Shown: piece after piece, positions 1 to 10,838 of the stretch
Layout: each line of letters begins with the position of its first letter
Numbering within the stretch: position 1 is the stretch's first letter
Assembly (NCBI GenBank): GCA_026929865.2
Contig: CM049416.1
Location: forward strand, 17,457,001-17,521,000
Reading direction: 5' to 3'
Length of the DNA: 64,000 bases
Source of the DNA: Hyperoplus lanceolatus
Taxonomy: Eukaryota; Chordata; Actinopteri; Uranoscopiformes; Ammodytidae
Notes under the pieces: generated by a model
Database searches by the model: none
What the model was told of the DNA's origin: nothing
The model's input: only the letters and a program-made list of their open reading frames with translations
Program-made: the position numbers and the translations under genes

Positions 1-190
1 CATTTCCCACGTTGCTAAAATGTGCTTTTTTATTTAGGCTGCCCCCTAGCGGCAGGAGTGAGCATTTCGGTTATTTCTTTAAAAATTCATAACTCCTCAC
101 AGGAATGGGCTAGAGACTTACTCTTTTTTTGACGTACTCAGAAATTTATGCTCTACAGGTCGCGGGCCTGACCAAATCATCTCAAATCAT
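1..190. other. no gene seen
   Basis: Unique-looking sequence up to the palindrome at 191. I see no open frame, no structured RNA and no repeat boundary here. Confidence 0.5.
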
Positions 191-239
191 CAGGGGTGTC
201 AAACATACGGCCCGCGGGCCCGTATGTTTGACACCCCTG
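191..239. repeat. 49-bp palindrome made of two hAT ends
   Basis: A near-perfect inverted repeat: CAGGGGTGTCAAACATACGG, a GC-rich 9-base centre, then the exact reverse complement of the arm. CAGGGGTGTCAAAC is a familiar vertebrate hAT terminal motif, so this looks like an element reduced to its two terminal repeats. The flanking 8 bases (CAAATCAT and GTCTAAGA) do not match, so no target duplication supports a clean insertion. Confidence 0.75.
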
Positions 240-1060
240 GTCTAAGATAAGCTGAGGTGAGGTCTGATCAACTGGAGTTCTGACGCATGAAGTAAAATCC
301 ATTCAGATTGATGACCAAAACAAACGTCACATCTCTGTGACGCAGCTCACTGAGCCTAATCCGTTGTTTTGGTTCTGGCAGAAGGGACTCAACCCGCGTC
401 AACGTCCATTATCCACAATTATCAGAGCAGAGGACTACAGATGAGACGGAGACAGTCTCAGTACAGAGACATGCATTAGCGCACCAGCTCCTCTGTCATG
501 GTTTAACTAATTTAAAGGTTGGATGAGAAAAACACTGTCAAAGTCTTTCAGCTATCTTTAACCATCAAGTTTTACAGGAAAAGTTTGTGAATTATGAGCA
601 TAACGTTTCTTTTTTACGGATAATGGCATGCTAATTTGACCTATTGATTTTTTTCCCGAACACATCAGAGTGCCTCATTGAACACGAGTGACTCAGAAAA
701 CAATGACATTACAGCTAATCAAAACCTTTTTAAAATGAGGAAATTGGTATCCAGCGTAGTTAAGTCTGTCGACATTGCAATCAGCCAACTATTCAACGGT
801 GGAAAGTATCGTTAAGCAGCATATTTCTTTCGTCTAGACTCCCTGACCCCCCTAGACAGAGACGTCTCATTATACTTGAATTGCTCAAAAACCATTCAAC
901 TAAAGAATGTAGCTGAAAAGTTAAATAAGACATTCTTTTTTTCAAACTGAGCTGTTTTTGTTGTTAAAAGCATCAGTGGTAAATTCAGATCTGAGTCAGT
1001 GTAAAAGGTATTTGGTAAAGAGAGAGAAAAAACATGTTGAGTATAAAGCCAGTTTTTCCA
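240..1060. other. no gene seen
   Basis: AT-leaning unique sequence with short open frames only. None has recognisable protein motifs, and no repeat ends are visible. Confidence 0.5.
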
Positions 1061-1149
1061 TGACTAACTCTACTCCAATCTACTTCCATGGAAAAGTACC
1101 TGGTACCTACTTTTTTGGAACCTATCGAGGTTCCAAAAAAAGTAAGTAC
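1061..1149. repeat. inverted-repeat relic of a DNA transposon
   Basis: Arms at 1103-1122 and 1129-1149 (GTACCTAC, T-run, GGAACC and its complement with one insertion and one mismatch) surround TATCGA. The outer part, with a GTACTTTTCC-like motif followed by AGTAGAGTTAG on the reverse strand, also appears around 48335-48470. The two sites therefore look like relics of one fish transposon family, probably hAT-like. No target duplication is evident. Confidence 0.5.
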
Positions 1150-3373
1150 AAGCCAGTATTGTTGATTATACTGTATGTGACGTTAGGTGACCTTGAGTGC
1201 AAATGAATGGCAGCATTAAACATCATATAGCATTGTTATTCATATGTGTTACTGTTGTTTTTATGTGGATCTATTTGAAATTAAAACTCTTAAAAAAATC
1301 CTGGATAAGATACACTATGTCAACAGATAAACATGTTAAAACTTCAATGGATTTTTCGTATGGGATTTGTCTGCAGTGCTGTTTAATTTTGATGATGCTG
1401 TGTGTGTGTTTGATGCTAATTTGGAAAGTGGGGATATGGAATTGGTTCAGCGTTGGCAGCATTATATCGTGCATATAATCAATGTCAGTCCATCCTTTAA
1501 TTGGAGGATGCTCAATTTCCCCTTCTAATTGGAACTTAATGTCCATAGGAGATGCCAAAATGAGGGGCTGTTAGTTTTCCAGTGCCACACACTACATTCA
1601 TTATCAGTGCTTGGTAAACAACAGGCTTCCATTGGGTTGCCGTGTCTAAGCGCCGGGCCACCACTTCAGAACTAAACCTAGCCCCCATTAAAATGTCAGC
1701 ATTTTAAAAGAAGCAATTATACCAGCGCTATAACAGACCCCCGCTCTCACGGAAAATCATATATTGACAAGTAATTAATGCCCTAATGAAAACTTAACCA
1801 GCCATTGCTTGGGAAGTCAAATCACTGCTCTGATTATGTTGTCTGCATATGTATATTTTTTCAACCTTATTTTCAAAAAGGTGATGATGAGCTCTGGTGG
1901 AGTGGGGCGGAGGGAGAGTCCTTGCCACTGGCTTGTGTGGTTTTCTGCTCCATTTCCAGCGGCGATGTGTTACATAAGGTGGCCTGTTGCATCATGTCAA
2001 CTAGTCTGTGCTGGACAGAACTGCTACTACTCCTCGCTGTGGCGTGTGTGCATGTATGGGGTGTTAATCAATAATGTAGGGCTAATGGAGGCTGCGTTAT
2101 AGGTAGATTTGTGTTGTTGACATTTAAAGGGGCATACAAAAATGCTTTGAATGAAATCTACATGGGAGTATGTTGATACAATATTTGGCTTTAGCTAGAA
2201 GTTACCTCATCAGTGTACTAAACAAAATGGCATGTGATGTGTGTGAGGCAATACAAAACATATAATACCACACACATGCAATTAATTCTTCCTTCTCGAA
2301 GATTATATTGTTCAATTTACAGAATATAGCAATGTGGAATCAACAGCTGAGTTGAATCAAAAAGTTTAATCAACAGCTCTTTAAAAATGTTGTTTTTTTA
2401 AAGAAAGGGACCATTATAACTTTCATGAAAGTAGGAATTACTGCATGTATTTTGCATAATACTGCATTAGTTTTAGATAGGAGTATGTTATATGTGATAC
2501 GTGATAAATAAATAAAAAGGAACATCCATGTATATCAAGCGAATGTCTCTCAGTACAGTTCTTTATCTTAATGGTTCATCTGTGATTTTTGAGTCCAAAA
2601 TCATAGGACAATAGCAGACAGACAAAGCTTCAAACTTAGACTTCCCGAGGACAAACAATAAGTGTTCTGAAGTGAAAAGATAGGTTTGCAATCAAGGCCC
2701 CCTCTTCTGTCTCGTTATTCCATGCATAGCAGCTCCCACTGAGCCCGGCCTGCTCACATCAAATCACATGCAAATTTAATTTATGTTCCCAAGTTCCCCC
2801 ACATCAAAATGCCCACCCACCTCCCAGGATATTTGCATGTGAAGATTGCACTGCTCCATGAGTGAGAAGGTGGAGGGATAAGAAGTGAGAAGGGGACTGT
2901 TAGTGAGGGGGGGGACTGTGAAGGAGCGGTATGTACCCGATAGAAATTCATATTCATCAGTTCACTGTCATTGTGGGTTAGGTGTTATTTTGTATTTTTC
3001 CTCAACCAGTCGTGGTCACGTTAGACCTACATATGCCTGACACACGGCTGTCTAGAACATACCCGTGCTGGTACATTTCTATTTCAGACATCGCTTTTTT
3101 TTCTTTTTCTACTTTCTCCTGCTTAACAGTGGCTGCTCATTGCATGGATTGAGAGACATGGTGCGAGGCAACAGTTTGACCCAAGACTCATTGATTGGAT
3201 GCAAATAAATCAAAAGGGCAACTCTCACCAAGCACAAAATTGGCCTTAAAAAAAAAGAAGCTCCTTCATTAGGTACCACATCAAAACCCAGGGCAGAGGA
3301 CAACTGCTCCATTCTCTGTCTAAATCTAAAAGTAATGACTGTTTCAAGGATCAACTAACATCTCCCCCCCCAC
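1150..3373. other. unique sequence, no gene seen
   Basis: No coding frame or transposon boundary is recognised. Between 2700 and 2900 there are two octamer-type motifs in opposite orientation, ATGCAAAT at 2768-2775 and ATTTGCAT at 2831-2838. Such motifs can bind POU factors, but both are short and could be chance. Confidence 0.45.
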
Positions 3374-3787
3374 TTAAAGGCCTACTTCACCAGTTGGAAT
3401 ATGAAGGTGTATTGAACTCAGAGATCCTATTTAGTATAAATGTGCAAAAAAAAATTAAATCGGATTATTTCAGCCTGAGAAAAGGCAGGAGTGTTTTATG
3501 GTCTCACTGTCTAACCATACAGTTTCCTTCTTGTGACATCACAGTAAGCAGTGGTTGACACTAACGCTTGCCCGGGGCAAGTGAAAATAATGTTCGGGCA
3601 AGTTGATATTGCTTTTTGGTTGCCCGACCGGGCAAGTGGATTTTAGATGAGTTGTCAGTAGCCTAGTCTAAGCTCATGTGTTTTACAGTCCGCAAAACAA
3701 TTTTTTCCCTGCTAACTCACACAAAATAGATCGGCCATATTTACTATTGAGCAGCTGCGCGCGGCAGCCAGCAGCATCACGCACGCA

Positions 3788-3788
<1 letters not shown>

Positions 3789-3870
<82 letters not shown>

Positions 3871-3912
3871 ACTCACTCACTCACTCACTCACTCACTCAC
3901 TCACACACACAA
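3789..3912. repeat. (CT)n then (CTCA)n then (CA)n microsatellite
   Basis: A CT dinucleotide tract passes into a CTCA tetranucleotide tract from about 3867 and ends in a short CA run. It lies inside the hAT element. Open frames across it encode only Ser/Leu or Arg/Glu repeats and are not genes. Confidence 0.95.
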
Positions 3913-4562
3913 GCCTGTGTGCGCGCAGTTTCGCTGTCTACGTTCCGAAAGCCGGCTCTATTAGGCTACGGACCTGGTTCCGCTATATTGAAACCCCAGA
4001 AATCAATAACGTTTGAGCTTATCGATACCGCTATGGAGTCCAGTAGGTCACATGATGTAATTTTAAATATCGAGTAGAGTCGGGTCATCTTCAACTAATT
4101 AGGCCTACTTTGGCAAATTATTCCATCACTGGTCTGCATCATAGACTGTAAAAGTGTTGTACCTTCGACTGTCTTGAAGAAACTCCTTCAACCCGCTTCA
4201 ACTCTGTCTCCAAAAAAAAAAAAAAAAAAATCCGTCCGCTGAGCCGCTGCCGCTGCAGACCATGCTGCATACGGGCTCTCATCATTCATTCAAAGCAGCA
4301 GTGATCAACAAACGCAAACGAGAGACTGTGCAGCAAGTCCCGCAGTTAAAAAATGTGATAGTTTTTTAATCCATATTAAAATCTGCAGGATAAGAACTAG
4401 CTGGCTTTAAAAAAAATCGTAAACGGTTCAAATGTGATGTGTTCAGGTCGGCTCAGTAAAATGATTATCAGGCACAGGTCAATAAAATGACATCATGATG
4501 TGTTCAAATGTAACATCAAGAAAAATAGAAATTTAAGTTTTTCGTGAGAAGCTTGAATAATA

Positions 4563-4936
4563 TAGCCTGGTGCTACCAGACCATCGTACTTCATTTCATT
4601 TGTACAGAAGGTCTGGCAGTGCTGTAATTGGCAAACGTTCACTCATGGAGGCGGGTGTCTGTTAAAGTTTAAAACTATTGGATCTGCCCAGTGCCACTCT
4701 GGATTAGCCAACCAATCGCATAACGTTTGGTCGTCACGTGTGTCATGAGCCGGCTTCTGGCAACTGAAACTGGAGCGCGACTTCGACGTCATCGTTCTCA
4801 GCCACTCGCTCTGTTCGCTGATTGGACCGGCTGTCGAATCTCCGGCAAAACTGGGAAATGGGCTGTACACCCAGACTGACTACTGAAGGGAAAATAAAAT
4901 TTGGCCGGAAGTAGGCGGACGGGCGGAGCCAGGCTA
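4563..4936. mobile_element. 374-bp DNA element with 9-bp target duplication
   Basis: TGAATAATA occurs at 4554-4562 and 4937-4945. The ends share TAGCCTGG in inverted orientation, followed by imperfect similarity. Nine-base duplications are typical of Mutator-like elements and also occur in Merlin; the sequence alone does not decide. It is non-coding and nested in the 3549-7999 hAT. Confidence 0.8.
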
Positions 4937-5460
4937 TGAATAATACAGTTTGGGTGAAAAAACTTGTTTCCCCAGCAATATAACAAGCGCTTTATAGTTA
5001 AGGCGGCCGCCTTAGCAAAACCAGCTACAACTACTGACCGACCAAAAAAGAAATATATATAGGGGAAGGTGGGGTGATTTGTGCATTTTGGAAGTTGCAA
5101 AACCCCTTGTTTCTAGAAAACCGTGGAAGAAATTGGAAATGTGACCACATATTTAAGAAGAGCCATCCATTTGACTCATCCTGTAAAGAAGGGAGACACA
5201 AGGAATAAGATATAAGCACATTTAAGCTCAAAAAACTGTGTTTTGCCTTTCAAAGTAAAATTTCCATGATCAAGGTTTTTTGATTATTGTGTCTGAACAA
5301 TTATAGACACGTTTGAAAACATTTGACACATGTTTTAGTGCTTTGGTATGCTACACTTTGAGTCTATATAGTTAGCACAATGTCAACCCTAAATTGCTGC
5401 ATCATGCCTATTATCCAAAATTCTGGGGATGGGGTGATTTGTGCGAAGGGCCTGGGTGAG

Positions 5461-5793
5461 TTATAAGTAAGTAAGTAAGTAAAATGTATTTATAAAAGCA
5501 CATTTATGACAGTTTGCACTGTCCAAAGTGCTGTACATAGTGCATTCAGTAGGTAAACAATGAAGGTAAAATAACAATAACCAAAATAAAAGACGTAAAG
5601 CCCATACATCCACATAAACACAGATAGTAGTGCAGAGGTAAGTAAGTAGTGCAGAGGTTAATGGGGAGGAAACACCAGGGTGTACATATGGGTTTTGAGC
5701 CTTGATTTAAAGGCAGAAATGTAGGGGGAATCACATTTGTCAAGTGGCAGTTGGTTCCACAAGCACGGAGCAACTAGTGCAAAGTACATTTCT
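5461..5793 (-). mobile_element. LINE 3' end fragment, minus orientation
   Basis: A (TAAG)n tract at 5463-5481 is followed by sequence that, read on the minus strand, gives a GTGCTTTTATAAATACATTTTA tail-like end. The distal part (GGCAGTTGGTTCCACAAGCA around 5747) resembles a widespread fish non-LTR repeat. GAGTT-like sequence flanks both sides, a possible short duplication. The insertion interrupts the 5061-6232 element; the right boundary is approximate. Confidence 0.6.
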
Positions 5794-5961
5794 GAGAGTT
5801 GTGCCAGTGGCATGGCTGTATACGCTGGTCACCAAAAGAAAGTGATAGTCTACAGTAGCTCAGGAGAGAGTGACATCTCAATTCCACTTAACGACACCAC
5901 TGATGAGAGTTCAGATGGCCAGAAAGATGATGATGGTGACTTTGTCATTGTGACACAATGA
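5793..5961 (+). pseudogene. possible C-terminal remnant of a transposase
   Basis: About 54 codons are open to a stop at 5959-5961. The end is serine-rich then acidic (SSSGESDISIPLNDTTDESS, then a run of Asp, ending GDFVIVTQ). Acidic tails of this style occur at the C-terminus of several fish DNA-transposon proteins. The frame ends right before the element's internal palindromes, so it fits the end of that element's own gene. No catalytic domain is present, because the upstream part is missing or has been replaced by the LINE tail. Subtracting the LINE with one GAGTT leaves the frame open only about 10 more codons upstream. It could also be chance. Confidence 0.35.
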
Positions 5962-5962
5962 C

Positions 5963-6044
5963 GCACAAATCACCCCACTACGTGGGGTGATTTGTTGTCT
6001 TGTCTTGTCGCACAAATCACCCCACGTAGTGGGGTGATTTGTGC
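5963..6044. repeat. pair of internal hairpins built from the element's end motif
   Basis: Hairpin one (5963-5995) and hairpin two (6010-6044) each consist of GCACAAATCACCCCA, a five-base loop and the complement. The two are also reverse complements of each other, around a CTTGTCTTGTC spacer. This is a strong potential cruciform or transposase-binding array. Confidence 0.85.
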
Positions 6045-8244
6045 GACAAGACAACTTTTTTTCCGAAAGCTATATTTCTTAAACAGTTTATTCCAGATCC
6101 AAAGTTTTTATTGCCAGGGATGCACAACATCCTGAAATATATGTACATATTTGAGTTGGAGACATAACTGTCAAGGCCTCACTTTAAAATCACTTTGAGT
6201 AAAAAGTTGCACAAATCACCCCACCTTCCCCTATATATTAAATCTTAATTTTTTTTTTTTAGTGCTGCACAATTAATGTACTAGCAAGCGCGATGTGTGA
6301 TTTTTCATGGTCAGAAATGCGCGAAAGGCCGTGATTTGCGGTAAATAAATGTGCACATATGTCTCCAAGCGTTTCTCTCTGCTCAGACGATCAGCTGCTC
6401 TGTGTTGGGGGCTCTGCGCGCGCGACCGTGCTGCGCTGTGCGTGACTACGGCATGTACGCGGGATAGTAAACGAGCAGCAGCAAACCGACATTTAACCGG
6501 TGGCGATAACAAACGCAGTGCGGTTCTATGGGGATATTTAGCTGAACAGAAATAAGTGCTCTGCAAAGCTAGACTAGTTTAAGACTCCACATCACCGTGG
6601 CAACACAACTTATCGACTCATACAGCGCAGAGAAAAGTCTGATACATGCATGAGAGTGATGGCCCAGGCACCTTTCAGTAAGTTTACAGAAGTGCACACT
6701 GTAACTGTCTTTGAAATGCATTTAGTCATTTTAAGGGGAAAACACATTGTATTATTTCAAAAATTGAATTATTTTTCAAACAGCATGCTTGTGTAGGCCG
6801 ACAAGATTAATTTTTCTGAATTTTAAATGCTGCTTTAGTTTTATGTTTTAAATTTGGAAATACATGTTCCAAAACAACCAATAACATCTGTATTTAAAAA
6901 GAAATAATAACCATATATGAATTAATTGCATCACAGTATGCCTATTGTCCACAATAATCTCACAACAGCCCCCCATCCAAAAAGGAACTTTAAAAAGCAC
7001 TTTGATGTGCATACACATGTTAAGTGTATGGTCCATTATTTTTATTTAGTGTGTCTGCATGGTATTGCACCAAAACAGTAGAATTTCTTTAATTGTATTT
7101 TTTTTTTGTCTGCATGTTTGCACAAAATGTGCACATAGCAAACAAAATTGCACAACTGTAAGGTCAGTGTCATTCAAATAAACAGAACTATTTCTTTAGT
7201 GCGCATTGGCAACTTTGAGCAAAATACCCCCAAAATGTTCGCCTCCTGTACGGCTAGACAGTGACCACCTTGACTAGGACATTTCGTGGGGGAAACACTT
7301 AACATTATTAGTAGGCCTAAATATGGAATTATGACCTGTTTAAAGTCCTATCCTTAGCTCTTCTAAACTTATAAACAATTAAAGCAATAATACCAGTTCT
7401 CTTTTAACAAAATAATAGAAAAGTATCAATAAAGATTTGGATTGTGGAGTCTTTATAATGGTATCAATATGAATAGAAATTAATGATCCCCCTCCCTACT
7501 TACAGTATAACTGGGCAATAGCTTTAACATGGTGGACTTTAATCATTTTATGGCAGACTATCACTTTTTCGCACAATGTGACCGTTTTAAATAAGTAAAA
7601 TAAGTTACATTTTTCTGAACACTTTTGTGTGGAAGCTTACCTTCAGCTTGACTCTGAGCTAGACTGAGTTTTCTGAGACCCCCAAAACCAGGCCAGGTGC
7701 ATGGCAAAAAGAGGCCCTTTTACGATGCTGCAGCAGGACCAAGCGTTTGGTGTAGTGTGATGTCATGATATCTAGGCTTATATGAATTGTTGTTGGTTGT
7801 ATGTGGTCAGGATGAGACTAGTAAGCAGTGTTTGCATTTAAGAGATAAGGTTCGCTAAAATGTATAATTTAATTAGCCTATATATATATCATTGTTTAAC
7901 AGTTTTTTTGGGCAAGTGAACACGACATTCGGGCAAGTAAAACATTACCTGTACTTTCCCTATGGGCAAGTGCTTTTAAAACCTTAGTGTCAACCCCTGA
8001 CAGTAAGGGTTAGGATTAACAGGACAGCTGAGCCAAGGGAAGACTGAGGGAAGAAAAACCTCATTCATTATATTATAATAGTTATTTAATAATGATAGAA
8101 CGCTGGTTCCATATGGGTGAAGTATTCCTTTAAAGACTAGGTAAATCAACATGAGACAGTGATAGGAAAGAAATCAAACGACCTTTCAGGTGTATCAACA
8201 AAAGAAAATAAACTCAGAGTAATTCTCCACTCTCAATCTGCTGG

Positions 8245-8597
8245 TTAAAGCTATAGTGCGTAACTTTCTTTCACATGAGTGAATGCGCTTACATTCAAGC
8301 AATTGCTAAACGAGTTAACATAAAGTTGATTTAGCCCATCAGCTCCACACAACTCTCTCAGTATGGCAGCGTTTACAAACTGGTGTCGCCCCCTGACACT
8401 GGTGCAGGAGCTCATGAAGCACCCGAGAAATTTTTCAGTTGTTGATTCTACTGCTGATAAAAACCTGGACGTACAGCAGAAGGTATAAAATCCATGCACG
8501 ATCACCAAAGGTTTTTCTTCATGTAGATGGCTGTAGAGTGTTGTGATTACTCTGAATTCCTCATAGGGGCGACATGAGTTACGCACTATAGCTTTAA
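8245..8597. mobile_element. TTAA miniature element, family A copy 1
   Basis: TTAA at 8245-8248 and 8594-8597 flank inverted ends AGCTATAGTGCGTAACT. The interior of 345 bp is non-coding. A second, more decayed copy lies at 11707-12057. Confidence 0.88.
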
Positions 8598-9240
8598 CGC
8601 TTAGAAGTTGTGTCCTGAAGTGATGTCTACTTTAAAATAGAGATAATGCTCTCTCTTGTGTCCCTTTGCTCTGCAGCCTGCAATGTTGATACAAAAGCTG
8701 GAAATGTAAAGTGACAGAGAGCACTTTGAAAGGTTTTCTTCCTTCAGGCGGCCGGCTTTTAGTATCCAGTATAATCCTGCCCGGATTCGAAAACAACCAG
8801 ACCTCAACCACAGAGGCCACAGGCAAGGTACAGAGAGTGACCAAGTGCTCTTCTAACAGAATCAGAAAAGGTCGGTCTTTCATTTGTATTCCGAGAAATT
8901 TTCTGACAACCTTATCAACAGTGACAATAGTATGACTTCTTCAGCCAATCCTGAAATGGCTGAAATATTGGATGATAAATGATAAAAAATGTATCAAAAA
9001 ATTAGTTTTTCTTTTGATCTTATTTCTACTTTCTACTAGAGGTCGAGAGAATGGGATGTGTTGCATGAGGTGTGATGAATGGTGGTGATGAGGAAGGAGC
9101 TAAAAATAAATCAAAAAATAGTCCCAAGTTTGAAGCAATGACCAATGAGGCATTGCCATGATCGATACGGTGACAAAGCTGGCAGTCACACCACAGGGCT
9201 GGACTGAAATGAGCTCAAACTGGGAGGCTTACACGGGGGG

Positions 9241-9241
<1 letters not shown>
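8598..9241. other. no gene seen
   Basis: Several short open frames overlap on both strands around 8600-8935, but none has a protein motif I know. No repeat ends were found. Confidence 0.45.

Positions 9242-9335
<94 letters not shown>
9242..9335. repeat. (CA)n microsatellite
   Basis: An uninterrupted CA dinucleotide tract of about 94 bp. Confidence 0.97.
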
Positions 9336-9337
<2 letters not shown>

Positions 9338-10012
9338 ACTGGATATAAAGCAATGTAACATTTGTGAGAGCATGGTGTTAAAAATATCAATTCTAAATGT
9401 GGTGGAGCACTAGGACACAGATGTATCAACATGATGTATGTAGATTCCGCGTAAAAATCATTATCTGATAATCAAATACTCAAATAGAGTCATGAGTCTT
9501 TCTCTGCGATAGCGAACTACATAAAGCTGAATGGTGTCATTTTCAGGTAGTTGTTATCAAGCATTATATATATATAGCATTGGGCTTTTCAAATCAGGAC
9601 CTTCGGTATTTGGATGAAGTTGCTTGTGAAAAATAAAATTAGATTTATAGGGCTTACATTATTGAATTTGTCAGATACATATTTCATCATCATTTGGGTT
9701 AATTAAGTATCTGATCGGACTTGGCATCAGCATATCAATGGATTGGGACCAGGATCAGGGCCAAAGTGAAAAGAGGAAAAGTGAAAAGCAAATACATGTA
9801 AAGTCTACTTTAAAGTTACTTAATAGACATGGGTCGTCAACTATACAGATTTTGTTAATGTAACACCACGTTTTAAAGTCATATGTTTATGTGAACTATG
9901 CAGATAACAGTGTGTGAGAAGTGAAGCAAGTGTGGTGTTAAATACAATGTGGGCAACAATGTGTAGCCCTGCTGCTCAATATGATACATGAAAATTCACA
10001 CAACCTTAGTTT
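9336..10012. other. no gene seen
   Basis: AT-rich unique sequence with a short TA run near 9568-9577. No feature is supported. Confidence 0.45.
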
Positions 10013-10081
10013 GAGAGAGAGGGAGAGAGAGGGAGACAGAGAGAGAGAGAAGAGAAAGAGAGAGAAAAGAGAGAGAGAGAT
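10013..10081. repeat. (GA)n-rich microsatellite
   Basis: An imperfect GA/GAAA purine tract. The apparent open frames encode only Arg-Glu or Ser-Leu repeats. Confidence 0.9.
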
Positions 10082-10484
10082 TTGCACCCACCTGATTACT
10101 GCCACTGAGCAGCACACAACAGCTGGCAGTGCCACGTTTATTACCTATGCATTCTTCCCAAAGCAACGGCAACTATCAGTCTCTCATTGGAAGGCAGGAA
10201 TATACTAAAAACACTTGGATCTCACCTGCCGATTTAGTTAAGTATAATGACAGCGAAAGAAGTAGGAAGAAGAATAATGTCAGACTTGGGAAAGAGCCAC
10301 CGAAAGGTATGCCGCCATCTTGAGTTGGTGCAAAGTGCCATCAGAACAGTGTGAGTCACGTTTATATTTAGATTGGGTGAGGAAAAGGAGCAACCAGGCG
10401 GATAATGCACATCACCTTCCCCGGTGGAAACATTTGGGCTGTGTGTTATAGGGCCAAATGAGAAAGAGAATATTTGTTTGTGTG

Positions 10485-10530
10485 AGGTGTGTTTAGGTGT
10501 GTGTGTGTGTGTGTGCGTGTGCGTGTGCGT

Positions 10531-10576
<46 letters not shown>
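10485..10576. repeat. (GT)n with internal (GTGTGC)n
   Basis: Alternating purine-pyrimidine tract. Positions about 10513-10542 are a GTGTGC hexamer array flanked by pure GT, which is compatible with Z-DNA formation. Confidence 0.95.
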
Positions 10577-10578
<2 letters not shown>

Positions 10579-10838
10579 CAACAGTCTGACCTAGAAAAAG
10601 CAACTTGCACCAATCAGAGTCATTGTCATTGTATGTTCCTGTACAGTAGGTGGGGCTACAGTATCTCAGTCATCATTCATTTCATACTGAGCTAGGAATG
10701 CTGGGAGAATGAGTGTCCAAGGTACTCATATCATACAAGCATAAGCAAAAATATGATGAAGTAAAGCAAGAAAAATCCCATTGACAATAACAGTCAAAAT
10801 AGGATAAAGTAAGAACGTCTCTATAGATTTGGTTACTT

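Larger units (their letters stand above)
5061..6232. mobile_element. DNA element with GGGGTGATTTGTGC terminal and internal motifs
   Basis: The ends AGGGGAAGGTGGGGTGATTT... at 5061 and its exact reverse complement ending at 6232 form inverted repeats of at least 25 bp. The core motif recurs inside, in both orientations, seven times in all. The flanks are AT-repeats, so the target duplication cannot be defined (TA or longer). It carries a LINE tail at about 5461-5793 and a short acidic coding remnant just before the internal repeats. The superfamily is not assigned. Confidence 0.8.
3549..7999. mobile_element. 4.45-kb non-autonomous hAT element
   Basis: The direct repeat ACAGTAAG occurs at 3541-3548 and 8000-8007, a perfect 8-bp target duplication. 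The ends are CAGTGGTTGACACTAA on the left and CAGGGGTTGACACTAA read from the right. Subterminal GGGCAAGTG-type motifs recur at both ends (about 3568-3645 and 7909-7974). No transposase frame is found, and about 1.5 kb of the interior comes from later insertions. The size is large for a non-autonomous hAT. Confidence 0.92.
3374..8133. mobile_element. TTAA-flanked miniature element, split by a hAT insertion
   Basis: TTAA at 3374-3377 and 8130-8133 bracket matching ends: AGGCCTACTTCACC on the left and AGGAATACTTCACC read from the right. Removing the hAT at 3549-7999 and one target duplication leaves about 293 bp, a typical miniature-element size. TTAA target sites are used by piggyBac and Kolobok families. 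No transposase is encoded. This is the outermost layer of the nest. Confidence 0.85.

Noticed and set aside
3678..4016. Ser-Leu repeat protein
   Set aside because: Translation of a CT/CTCA microsatellite inside a hAT element.
6260..6280. AGTGCTGCACAATTAAT as the left end of another hAT
   Set aside because: It resembles a known end motif, but no partner end or 8-bp duplication was found nearby.
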